A stretch of DNA of 58,323 nucleotides from Gammaproteobacteria bacterium (GTDB taxonomy: Bacteria; Pseudomonadota; Gammaproteobacteria; Arenicellales; Poriferihabitantaceae): the NCBI GenBank assembly GCA_028817405.1, contig JAPPPS010000070.1:1-58323 (forward strand), given 5' to 3'. The notes beneath the pieces were generated by a model that made no database searches, was not told the origin of the DNA, and saw only the letters and a program-made list of their open reading frames with translations. Position 1 is the stretch's first letter. Each line of letters opens with the position of its first letter. This document shows positions 23,160 through 30,464 of the stretch, one piece after another. The translations under genes and the position numbers were made by a program.

Positions 23160-25640
23160 ATGATTCCTAAAGAACCGACAGATGTAGAGGAGCAAGTGCT
23201 GACCGCTTTTCAGGCGGACGGCATCAGTGTTGTTGATGCTGACGGCGCAGAAATCAGTGGCGATTTTCTGCGCGGGTTGTTTCTTGGTAAATATGACAAA
23301 AATGCGGATTACCGCGGGACTTGCATTGCCAACGCCATTATCAGCGATGTGCTAGATATGGCGTTTTGCGAGACGAAATTTCCGATGCGATTTCATAATT
23401 GTTCCTTTGTTAGGGAAATCAAACTCCAGCAATTGATATGCCCGGAGTTGGATTTTAGGGGTTGCACTCTAATCGGGGAGTTCGATGCTCGAATGGCAAG
23501 GGTGTCTGGTAGCGTGAATCTGGCCGGAGTTGTCTCTGTTGCTGTGGTCAGTTTGGCTAATGCCGAAATTGGTGGGCAACTCGTCTGTACGGGCGGAAAC
23601 TTCTTGAGTAAGAAAGGCCGCGCCTTTCACGCCCCGGACATTAAAGTGGTTGCTGATGTGCTCTTGCGCAACGGGTTCATGGCTGTGGGCGAGGTGAATT
23701 TGGCCGGCGCTGATATTGGAAGACAACTCGTCTGCACGGGCGGAAATTTTTGGAATGGGGGAGGGAACGCCATTAACGCTCATGGCATCAAAGCAGGCGG
23801 TATGCTTCTGAACACCGACAGTTCAGGTAGCCAGAGTATCAACGAATTTAGAGCCATCGGTACGGTATGGTTGGCTGGCGCCGATATCAGAGGGCAACTC
23901 GATTGTAGGGGCGGAAATTTTCACAATAAGGGAAGAATCGCCCTGAACGCCGAGCGCATTAAGGTGGCTGGTGGCGTGACTCTGTCCAATGGGTTTAATG
24001 CTGATGGTGTAGTAAGTTTGGCTGGCGCCGAAATTGGAGGGCAGTTTGCTTGCGTCGGCGGGAGTTTTCGGGATGAGGAGAGTGGGAACGCCCTCATCGC
24101 CCAGAATATTAAGGTGGTTGGTAATGTTTTGCTTCACGATGGCTTTAAGTCCGATGGCACTGTAAATTTGCTTGGTGCCGATATCGATGGGCAACTCATC
24201 TGCACCGGTGGAAGTTTCCAACATGCCAAAGGAAACGCTCTCATTGCTCATGGCATTAAAGTGACCGGCAATGTGTTTTTTAACGCTGACGATTCAAACG
24301 GCGAGAACATCAAGAAATTCGAGGCCGTAGGCGCGGTGTCGTTGGCTTACGCTGATATCAAGGGGCAACTCGCCTGCAACGGCGGGAGTTTTTGCAATAA
24401 GGGGAAGGGCGCACTCAACGCCCAGGGCATCAAAGTGACTCGTGAGGTGTTGCTTCGGGATGGATTTAAGGCCGAGGGCGAGGTGAATTTTCTTGGCGCT
24501 GATGTTGGCGGGCAATTTGTTTGCGCCGACGGGACTTTCTCGAATGAGGGAGGAAACGCTTTCGTCGCTCAAGGCGTCAAAATGGGTGCTGGCGTACTCC
24601 TGGGCGATGGGTTTAATGCCAAGGGGGCGGTAACTCTGGCTGGCGCTGAAATCCGAGGGCAACTTAACTGCTCTGGCGGAAATTTCCAGAACCAGGATGG
24701 GCCGGCCCTTAACGCGCAAGGTGTTAAGGTGGCTTCCGAAGTGTTTTTGATTCCGCACGATGGCGCACAAAAGGAAGAGAAGTTTTCGGCTAACGGCTTG
24801 GTGTCATTTACCAATGCGACTATCGGGGGGAGTTTCCTCTTGAAGGGTTGCAAACTTGCACACTTGTTATTGTCGGGAACCAATGTTATGGGCGAGTTTC
24901 AGGATGATGCCGATGCCTACAAACTCGACAAAGACGATCATATCGACTTGAACATAGATGGATTTCGCTATCATCGATTGGGCGATGTAAAAGAACGGGT
25001 AAAAGACCGTCTGGAATGGGTTGGTCTGATGAGCGAAGGCGATGATTTTTATCCGCAGCCTTACGAGCAACTGATGAAAGTTTACCGTGAGATGGGCCAC
25101 ATGAATTGGGCCCGCAGGGTCGGCTTTGAATTGGAGAGAAAACGCCATAAGTGGTTGCGCTTAAATCGCGACCACAAGCGTTTTGTTGTGCTTGGATGGG
25201 CGTGGTGGATATGGTACTGGGTTTTGCGTGGCACTATCGGCTACGGTTATAAACCGTTCAGAGCCATAACGCGCTGGTTTGCTCCTCTCATCGTGGCGGG
25301 ACTTGTGCTTTTCAGCGGGACGCTCCCATGCCCGGACCCTTACCGGGCAGAAAGCGCGCCATGCCATTGCATGGCCCCATCCGATGCCGAAGTTCTTCTT
25401 TCGGCGGATTGGAAGGTTCATGGGAAACTTCCCAAGGATTACCCCGGTTTTAATCCCGTCTATTACGCGGTGGAGGCCGCGTTGCCGATGTTGCCTCTGG
25501 AACAGACCGAAAACTGGCATCCGAAAACGCCGTGGATCAGGTGCGCGCAGGGATTGATTACCATCATCGGCGCACTGGTACTGACTATTCTGGCTTCTTA
25601 CGGCGTTGGCGTGTTGGGTCCCCGTTGGAAAAATGAGTAG
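23160..25640 (+). CDS. large membrane protein with nine tandem 49-residue GG(Q/R)L-type repeats
   Basis: The 826-residue protein has an N-terminal region (1-125), then nine repeats of about 49 residues (some with an 8-residue insert), each like VSLAGAEIGGQLVCTGGNF followed by ALNAQGIKV and VLLRDGF. This pattern suggests a right-handed beta-helix akin to pentapeptide-like proteins, with a conserved Cys in most repeats. The C-terminal part holds a helical domain (about 600-680) and at least two membrane helices, including WFAPLIVAGLVLF and GALVLTILASYGVGVL. Database entries of this type are often called membrane-associated oxidoreductase without proof. The start may be 23136. It lies between the two inverted kinase genes and has a lower GC content than its flanks. 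Confidence 0.75.
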   Translation: MIPKEPTDVEEQVLTAFQADGISVVDADGAEISGDFLRGLFLGKYDKNADYRGTCIANAIISDVLDMAFCETKFPMRFHNCSFVREIKLQQLICPELDFRGCTLIGEFDARMARVSGSVNLAGVVSVAVVSLANAEIGGQLVCTGGNFLSKKGRAFHAPDIKVVADVLLRNGFMAVGEVNLAGADIGRQLVCTGGNFWNGGGNAINAHGIKAGGMLLNTDSSGSQSINEFRAIGTVWLAGADIRGQLDCRGGNFHNKGRIALNAERIKVAGGVTLSNGFNADGVVSLAGAEIGGQFACVGGSFRDEESGNALIAQNIKVVGNVLLHDGFKSDGTVNLLGADIDGQLICTGGSFQHAKGNALIAHGIKVTGNVFFNADDSNGENIKKFEAVGAVSLAYADIKGQLACNGGSFCNKGKGALNAQGIKVTREVLLRDGFKAEGEVNFLGADVGGQFVCADGTFSNEGGNAFVAQGVKMGAGVLLGDGFNAKGAVTLAGAEIRGQLNCSGGNFQNQDGPALNAQGVKVASEVFLIPHDGAQKEEKFSANGLVSFTNATIGGSFLLKGCKLAHLLLSGTNVMGEFQDDADAYKLDKDDHIDLNIDGFRYHRLGDVKERVKDRLEWVGLMSEGDDFYPQPYEQLMKVYREMGHMNWARRVGFELERKRHKWLRLNRDHKRFVVLGWAWWIWYWVLRGTIGYGYKPFRAITRWFAPLIVAGLVLFSGTLPCPDPYRAESAPCHCMAPSDAEVLLSADWKVHGKLPKDYPGFNPVYYAVEAALPMLPLEQTENWHPKTPWIRCAQGLITIIGALVLTILASYGVGVLGPRWKNE
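23545..24850. repeat. tandem coding repeats (nine units of about 147 bp)
   Basis: Codons for GCNGAYATY or GCNGAAATY followed by GGGCAACTC recur about every 150-175 bp. Units have diverged at the DNA level, so these are old internal duplications and not recent microsatellite growth. Confidence 0.7.
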
Positions 25641-25658
25641 CGAGTTGGAGGTGATGCC

Positions 25659-25718
25659 ATGGGAAAGCGTTTTGGATTCGACTGCAAGCGCAACTCTACT
25701 TATCGGAAAAGGCGCTGA
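25659..25718 (+). CDS. possible 19-residue basic small protein
   Basis: A near-perfect Shine-Dalgarno sequence, GGAGGTGAT (25647-25655), sits 3 nt before an ATG that opens a 20-codon frame ending in TGA. The peptide (MGKRFGFDCKRNSTYRKRR) is strongly basic. It lies 18 nt after the repeat-protein stop and could be co-transcribed. The ribosome-binding site is one of the best in the window, but the length gives little statistical support. Confidence 0.35.
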   Translation: MGKRFGFDCKRNSTYRKRR

Positions 25719-25820
25719 ATTCCCACTCAAAATACTGCGGGAATGACGGGTGATGGGACTAAGTGCGTAGCGGTGCGGATTTCGGCGCGGATTGCCGCCA
25801 CCGACCACGCCCGGCTATGT

Positions 25821-25905
25821 CAATTCCCGCGGCGAGACGGGACCGGACAGCGCACCGCTGTTGTTTTGGTTAACTGAAAACGGCAACCGGACGCCACGGA
25901 TAGCG
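25821..25905. repeat. eroded copy of the long dispersed repeat
   Basis: Segments such as CAATTCCCGC, GGCAACCGGACGCCACGGAT and flanking GC-rich pieces match parts of the repeat at 8038-8387. The rest of 25719-25912 holds no gene. Confidence 0.3.
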
Positions 25906-25912
25906 TTCGAGG

Positions 25913-27490
25913 TTAGCAATCTATTTCGTCGCCGTTTTCATAGCATATTCTTTCCACCACAGTGCCGTTGGCATCCCGCACAATCCACTGGCCGTGCCAC
26001 TTGCCGTCTTTGTATGGGCCTTCATCCATACGGCCATCGGCATACTGCCAAACCCAATGGCCGTGCTTTTTGCCATTTACATATTGGCCGGTTCCCACTT
26101 GCCCGCTCGCATACCGCTCAACCCACTGGCCATGCCGCCTGCCGTTCACCAATGGGCCTTCTTGTACACTGCCATCGGTATACCGCCAAACCCAATGGCC
26201 TTGTTGCTCGCCGTTTACATATTGACCGGTTCCCACTGCCCCATTCGCCTCCCGCCAAACCGAATTGCCGTGTGCTTTGCCGTCTACATATAGGCCGGTC
26301 CACACACTTCCATCCGGCCACCTAAATTTCCATTGGCCATGCCGCTTGCCGTTTACATACCGACCGGTTCCTACCGACCCGTCCTCATACCGCTCTTCGC
26401 GCTGGCCGTTTTGTTTAGCGGCCGCGCTTGTGGTCTCTTGCTTCGCCATTTCTGCATTCTGATGGTCAACGCCTAACGCCACTACCAACAACACCAATAT
26501 ACCGACAACAACCCACCCCCAACCAGAATATCTTTTCCTTTCAACCTTCCACTTAACTTCGAGTTTGACATCCGACTTGGCAGACGATTCGACCGCCGCC
26601 GGTTTCTTAGTCTGCGTTTCGTCTGTCAAAGCCCCTCGCCAAGCATCCACATCCTGCGGGCGCTTGTCCTCATCCACCGCCAACGCCCAATCCACTGCGG
26701 CCAGGAGTTTCGCTGAATATTTTCCGCGGGCCGCATCAGTCGCCGAGGTCATCGGGTCCTTGCGCACCCGCTCCGTCGCATCCGGCGGGGCTTCACCGGT
26801 GATTGCGCGATACGCCACCGCGCCCAGCGCGTAGATGTCGGTCCACGGGCCTTGATTGCCGCGGCTGGAGTATTGCTCGATGGGCGCATAGCCGGGCGTG
26901 ACCACGCTGGTGATGCTGCGACTGCGGCCGCCGATTTCCTGGCGCGCTGAACCGAAGTCGACCAACACCGGCACGCCTTTGGCGTTCAGCAAAATGTTGC
27001 CGGGCTTGATGTCGCGGTGCATAAAACCGGCGCGATGCACTTCCGCCAAGCCGTCCAACAGCGCGAGGAGAACGGCGCGCAAGAATGATTCTTTCGGTTT
27101 GCCCGCGCGTTTTAGATACGCGCCGAAAGTTTCGCCCTCGACAAACTCCATCACGATATACGCGGTGCCGTGCGCTTCGAAGTAACGGTAAACCGACACG
27201 ATGTTCGGATGCTTGAACCGTGCCAAGGTGCGCGCCTCATCCAAAAACCGCGTCAACCCCCACCGAAAGTTATCCTCGTCATCGCGCGACTTCGCGGCCA
27301 CGGAATGATTCGTCTCGCGCACCGCCAAATCGTTCGGCAGGTATTCCTTGACCGCGACCGGCTTTTCCAGCGCGGTGTCCCAGCCGAGATAAGTCAGCCC
27401 AAATCCGCCCGCGCCCAACACCCGGTCGACTTGGTATTCCTGCAGCATGTAGCCCTTCGGCAGGGCTTGACGGTGGGTTTGTTGGTTCAT
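25913..27490 (-). CDS. membrane-bound Ser/Thr protein kinase with C-terminal MORN repeats (kinase B)
   Basis: The 525-residue protein has a Hanks-type kinase domain almost identical to that of kinase A (GAGGFGLTY, Lys48, HRDIKPGN, DFGSA), a membrane helix near 318-338 (WVVVGILVLLVVALGV), and then about six MORN-type repeats of some 23 residues (for example GTGQYVNGKKHGHWVWQYAD). MORN repeats bind lipids or act as scaffolds; here they should be extracytoplasmic. It begins 4 nt after the PP2C phosphatase stop and closes the operon FHA - ExbB/TolQ - FHA - PP2C - kinase. The phosphatase next door is the natural opponent. Confidence 0.9.
   Translation of the reverse strand: MNQQTHRQALPKGYMLQEYQVDRVLGAGGFGLTYLGWDTALEKPVAVKEYLPNDLAVRETNHSVAAKSRDDEDNFRWGLTRFLDEARTLARFKHPNIVSVYRYFEAHGTAYIVMEFVEGETFGAYLKRAGKPKESFLRAVLLALLDGLAEVHRAGFMHRDIKPGNILLNAKGVPVLVDFGSARQEIGGRSRSITSVVTPGYAPIEQYSSRGNQGPWTDIYALGAVAYRAITGEAPPDATERVRKDPMTSATDAARGKYSAKLLAAVDWALAVDEDKRPQDVDAWRGALTDETQTKKPAAVESSAKSDVKLEVKWKVERKRYSGWGWVVVGILVLLVVALGVDHQNAEMAKQETTSAAAKQNGQREERYEDGSVGTGRYVNGKRHGQWKFRWPDGSVWTGLYVDGKAHGNSVWREANGAVGTGQYVNGEQQGHWVWRYTDGSVQEGPLVNGRRHGQWVERYASGQVGTGQYVNGKKHGHWVWQYADGRMDEGPYKDGKWHGQWIVRDANGTVVERICYENGDEIDC
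26829..27475. repeat. long inverted repeat, right arm (kinase domain)
   Basis: Reverse complement of 21113-21759 with no difference that I could find. The arms are separated by about 5.1 kb holding both kinase tails and the repeat protein. Confidence 0.85.
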
Positions 27491-27494
27491 CGAT

Positions 27495-28289
27495 TCAACC
27501 GCGCGGCGAGTCATATATCATGACGGTGGTGTTGTCTTGGCGCGGATGTTGTTTTGCCTCCACCGCTTGCAGCAGGCGGTCGGCGCAGGCGTCGCTGTCG
27601 AGGGCCGCGCATTGGCGCATGAGGTTTTCGATTTCGTCATCGGGCAAAGTTTGCACACCGTCGCTGGCTAACAAAATGCGCGCGGGCTCCGGCCGGGCCG
27701 GCAATGGCAGCGGCGCATCGGAGCGGTCGACCAAAGTTAACTCATCGCCCATCACCGCCGAGCGCAACGCGTTGCGGCGCGAGTCGGCGGCCGCTTCTTC
27801 GGCGGTCATGCGCCCGGCGTCCACAAGGTTTTGCAGCAGCGGCGCCATGGAGTGGTCTTGGTTGATGCGCTGCAATTCGCCGCCGCGCATGAGCCACAGC
27901 GGCGAGTCGCCGACGCTGACCCAGTGCAGGTTGCCGGCCGCGACCACGGCGCCGACTAAAGTGCAGCCCATGCCGTCCAGCGACGGGTCAGCGGCGACTT
28001 TCTCGCGCAGCGAATCGTTGGCGGCGGCGAGCGCGTTATCCAAACGCGCGGGGATGTCGACGTTGTTGTCTTGCGCTTGCCAAGCGGCGATGAAACTGGC
28101 GACCGCGGTTTTGCTTGCCAACGCGCCGGCGACATGGCCGCCCATGCCGTCGGCCAACACGAGGAGAATTCCCGGCGCGTTACCGTCACGGTCACCGTCA
28201 CCGTCGAGCGGAAGAAAATCGTAGTCGTCTTCCTGATAATCGCGCGCGCCTTGGATGATGCGGGTGGCGAGGCCGGGCGGGTTGCGCAT
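27495..28289 (-). CDS. PP2C-type protein phosphatase
   Basis: The 264-residue cytosolic phosphatase shows the PP2C metal-site motifs in order: RDYQEDDY near the N terminus, VLADGMGGHVAG, GMGCTLVGAVV, VGDSPLWL, LLASDGV and the terminal QDNTTVMIY. It would remove phosphate from Ser/Thr residues phosphorylated by the adjacent kinase. An inserted Asp/Gly stretch (LDGDGDRDG) near residue 30 is encoded by a GACGGT-type hexanucleotide tract. The gene lies 3 nt after the FHA gene and 4 nt before kinase B, so the three are surely co-transcribed. Confidence 0.92.
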   Translation of the reverse strand: MRNPPGLATRIIQGARDYQEDDYDFLPLDGDGDRDGNAPGILLVLADGMGGHVAGALASKTAVASFIAAWQAQDNNVDIPARLDNALAAANDSLREKVAADPSLDGMGCTLVGAVVAAGNLHWVSVGDSPLWLMRGGELQRINQDHSMAPLLQNLVDAGRMTAEEAAADSRRNALRSAVMGDELTLVDRSDAPLPLPARPEPARILLASDGVQTLPDDEIENLMRQCAALDSDACADRLLQAVEAKQHPRQDNTTVMIYDSPRG

Positions 28290-28292
28290 CGT

Positions 28293-28958
28293 TTAGTCGC
28301 TGCTGTTGTTGTTGTCGCCGCTACTGTCGCCATCGTCACCGTCCTGCCAGTCGAATTCTTCGCCGCACAAGGGGACGAAGCGCAGCACGGTCTCCCCGAT
28401 GCCGATATGCGCATGCGGCGGCAATTCTTCCGCGCTCATCACCGGGCGGTCGCCGATGTATGTGAGGTTGTCGCTGTCGCCGTGGCTGATGTAGAACTTG
28501 CGCCCGCGCGGGTCGTAGGTGACCGCCGCGTGATGCGCGCGGGAGATGTTGTTGTCGCCGAAGTTGAGCGACACGCGCTCGCTGGGCGCGCGGCCGATGC
28601 TGTTGCGGCCGTAGCCTAACGGCGCGAAGTTGCCGCGGCCGGGGCCCTGGATAACCGCCAGCCAGCCGACCACGGGGCCGCCTAACGGCGCGGGCGCGGC
28701 CTCGGCTTGGTCGATGGTTGGGATGCCGATGGCGCGGGTCATTTCGTCGTCGGCCGACGGTGTTGATTTGCCGATGACGACGGTGGTGTCCGCGGATGCG
28801 GCCGGCGATGTCGATGTCGCGGTTGACTTTTCATCCGCGGAGTCGGAGTCGGAAACTAAACGCGTCGACTCGTCATCCGCGGATGCGGGGTCGAATCGAG
28901 TCGTCTCTTCGATGATGTTGCCATCTTTGTCGCGGCGCACGGGCATGTCGGTTCTCAC
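28293..28958 (-). CDS. FHA domain protein with Ser/Thr/Asp-rich N terminus
   Basis: The 221-residue protein has a disordered N-terminal half rich in Thr, Ser and acidic residues, with possible kinase target sites such as ETTRFDP, DESTRL and DEMTRA. The C-terminal FHA domain has GYGRNSIGRAPSERV, SRAHHAAV and a variant GDSDNLTY where NG usually sits. The repeated TR(L/F/A) segments look like a phosphorylation-dependent docking tail for FHA domains. A GTG start at 28958 overlaps the previous stop (GTGA); an ATG at 28946 is an alternative. Confidence 0.83.
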   Translation of the reverse strand: MRTDMPVRRDKDGNIIEETTRFDPASADDESTRLVSDSDSADEKSTATSTSPAASADTTVVIGKSTPSADDEMTRAIGIPTIDQAEAAPAPLGGPVVGWLAVIQGPGRGNFAPLGYGRNSIGRAPSERVSLNFGDNNISRAHHAAVTYDPRGRKFYISHGDSDNLTYIGDRPVMSAEELPPHAHIGIGETVLRFVPLCGEEFDWQDGDDGDSSGDNNNSSD

Positions 28959-29758
28959 TTCTCGTAGAGTCGGTTAATCAAGTTGTCCAGGCAGTATTGC
29001 CCGGCGTCGTTGAGCGCGCCTTCTTCGCGCCCTTGCACGAGGTGCATGACAAACACCAGCGCCATGGACTGCAGCAACGCCAACAAGGTGGTGTAAAACG
29101 CCACGCCGAGTTTGGCGATGACCGCTTTGACCGCCTCGGGGTTGCCGAGGTCGTCGGCCGCGGCCGCGCTTTCCAACGCCAACGCGATGCCGACCACGGT
29201 GCCGATGAATCCAAGCGTGGGAATCACCCACACCAAGTAGCGCAGCATATTGTAGCGCAGTTCGATTTCGTGCTGGTAGAGTTCCAGCGTGGAGTTCATC
29301 AAGGCGTTGGCTTGGTCGATGGAGCGACTGCTTTGGAACTGAGCGCTGGCGCGCAAGATTAAACGCTGCAAGAAACACGGTTGCAAAAAATACGGCCGCG
29401 CCGCCGCTTCCGCCGATGCTTGAACACGGTGGTAAATCGCGCCCAAGTCTTTGGCGCGCAGCATGGTGGAGGCGTCTTCCGGCAACAACTGTTTGCTTAA
29501 CTGCCGGCGCTCGTTCATGCCTTGCAGATGCCGCACCAACAACTCGCCGCAGCCGAAGAAAAACATGACCCACATGATGTTTTGTATGGTCACCGGATAG
29601 GGCAGTAGACCGTTGCCGGGCGGAAAGTCCAGCAGCGCCTTGGCGAGGCCGCCGCTGAGCGCATGACCGGCGGCGAAAACAAAAACGCAGGCGCACAGCA
29701 GCGCGCCGAATGCGACGAGCATCCGGGTGGATGCGGCGTGACTGGAGGGGTTGCGCAT
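28955..29758 (-). CDS. MotA/TolQ/ExbB-type proton channel protein
   Basis: The 267-residue inner-membrane protein has an N-terminal helix (about 12-32), a second helix (IMWVMFFFGCGELLV), a long cytoplasmic helical segment, and two C-terminal helices with the family signature VIPTLGFIGTVVGIALAL and LGVAFYTTLLALLQSMALVF. Such proteins form pentameric channels that drive force-generating or scaffold complexes together with a B subunit. No ExbD/TolR gene is adjacent; the Asp-bearing protein at 13024-13752 is the only candidate here. Its place inside an FHA/PP2C/kinase operon suggests that its activity is controlled by threonine phosphorylation. Confidence 0.87.
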   Translation of the reverse strand: MRNPSSHAASTRMLVAFGALLCACVFVFAAGHALSGGLAKALLDFPPGNGLLPYPVTIQNIMWVMFFFGCGELLVRHLQGMNERRQLSKQLLPEDASTMLRAKDLGAIYHRVQASAEAAARPYFLQPCFLQRLILRASAQFQSSRSIDQANALMNSTLELYQHEIELRYNMLRYLVWVIPTLGFIGTVVGIALALESAAAADDLGNPEAVKAVIAKLGVAFYTTLLALLQSMALVFVMHLVQGREEGALNDAGQYCLDNLINRLYEK

Positions 29759-29769
29759 GGGGTTTTCGG

Positions 29770-29848
29770 GTGGCGGATGATGCGGCGACGGTGGTGGCGA
29801 CGGTGACGGTGGTGGTGACGGTGACGGCGACGGTGGCGGCGACGGTTA
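29770..29848. repeat. GACGGT-type hexanucleotide tract
   Basis: About a dozen imperfect GGTGGC/GACGGT/GGTGAC units lie between the channel gene and the first FHA gene, running up to the latter's stop codon. Similar tracts occur at 28182-28212, 51325-51352, 55268-55345 and 57023-57120. Confidence 0.8.
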
Positions 29849-30250
29849 AGAAGGAATAATTTCGCCGGTTTCGGGGTGGCGTTTGACCGGGCCTTGCGGT
29901 AATGAATTTGGTAATGAATTTGGCGATGAATTGGGCGGCGAGTTTTGCGAGATGGCGGGCCGGCGAGCGTCGACTGGCGCTGATTCTCGAGGCGGAATTT
30001 TCCGCAACAACTCCGCCACCGTCAACTGCACCGTACCGAAACGTACGCGCTCGTTGCGTTGCACAAAAGTTTGGCGAACCGCACGCCATTCCCCGCGACG
30101 CCAAACTTTCGTACCGTTGCGACTGGCGCAATCGCTCAAATACAAACGGCCGTCATCCAGCGCCAGCAATTCCGCATGCTTGTTGGAAACCGCGCGGTCG
30201 CCTAACACGATGTCGCAACGAGCGCTTCGACCGATTTGGTATAAAGGCAT
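29846..30250 (-). CDS. FHA domain protein, first gene of the kinase operon
   Basis: The 134-residue protein begins at once with an FHA domain: MPLYQIGRSARCDIVLGDRA, SNKHAELL and CASRNGTKVW supply the Arg, Ser, His and Asn-Gly positions that bind phosphothreonine. A Pro/Asn-rich linker made of repeated NS(L/S)PNS units leads to a conserved-looking end, RHPETGEIIPS. No membrane segment is present. It probably recruits phosphorylated partners to the channel encoded 87 nt downstream. Confidence 0.87.
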   Translation of the reverse strand: MPLYQIGRSARCDIVLGDRAVSNKHAELLALDDGRLYLSDCASRNGTKVWRRGEWRAVRQTFVQRNERVRFGTVQLTVAELLRKIPPRESAPVDARRPAISQNSPPNSSPNSLPNSLPQGPVKRHPETGEIIPS

Positions 30251-30464
30251 GGCGGGGAGGCAAGAAACGCGATGGCGGCGCGACGGTGTCGGCGTGTCAT
30301 AATGGACACAATATAGGGAGTTTATCCCAATATATGACCATATACAACACCCTTCCTATACGCCGATAACTTTCCTATATTTGCGAAAAAATGCGTGAAT
30401 TCAAGCGCTTATAACGCCACGGGCGGGCGCGCAAATTCCCCGCGCATTCGCTATACTTCCGCGC
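30251..30464. promoter_or_regulatory. AT-rich divergent promoter region
   Basis: This gap lies between the leftward FHA operon and the rightward radical SAM gene and is rich in TATA-like segments from 30300 to 30380. It holds a short dyad (GGGA 30316-30319, TCCC 30325-30328) and two CTTTCCTATA/CCTTCCTATA direct repeats near 30351-30380 that could be operator half-sites. A TATACT at 30452-30457 ends 7 nt before the ATG at 30465, so the radical SAM transcript may be leaderless. Confidence 0.5.

Noticed and set aside
13024-29758. ExbB-like and MotB-like proteins as a Zorya defence system
   Set aside because: The two genes are 15 kb apart, no zorC/zorD or other Zorya effector is present, and the B-like protein has a YfaP-like domain instead of OmpA.
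13024-30250. Kinase, phosphatase and FHA genes as part of a type VI secretion cluster
   Set aside because: No TssB/C sheath, ClpV, Hcp, VgrG, TssJ/L/M or baseplate genes are found in the window.
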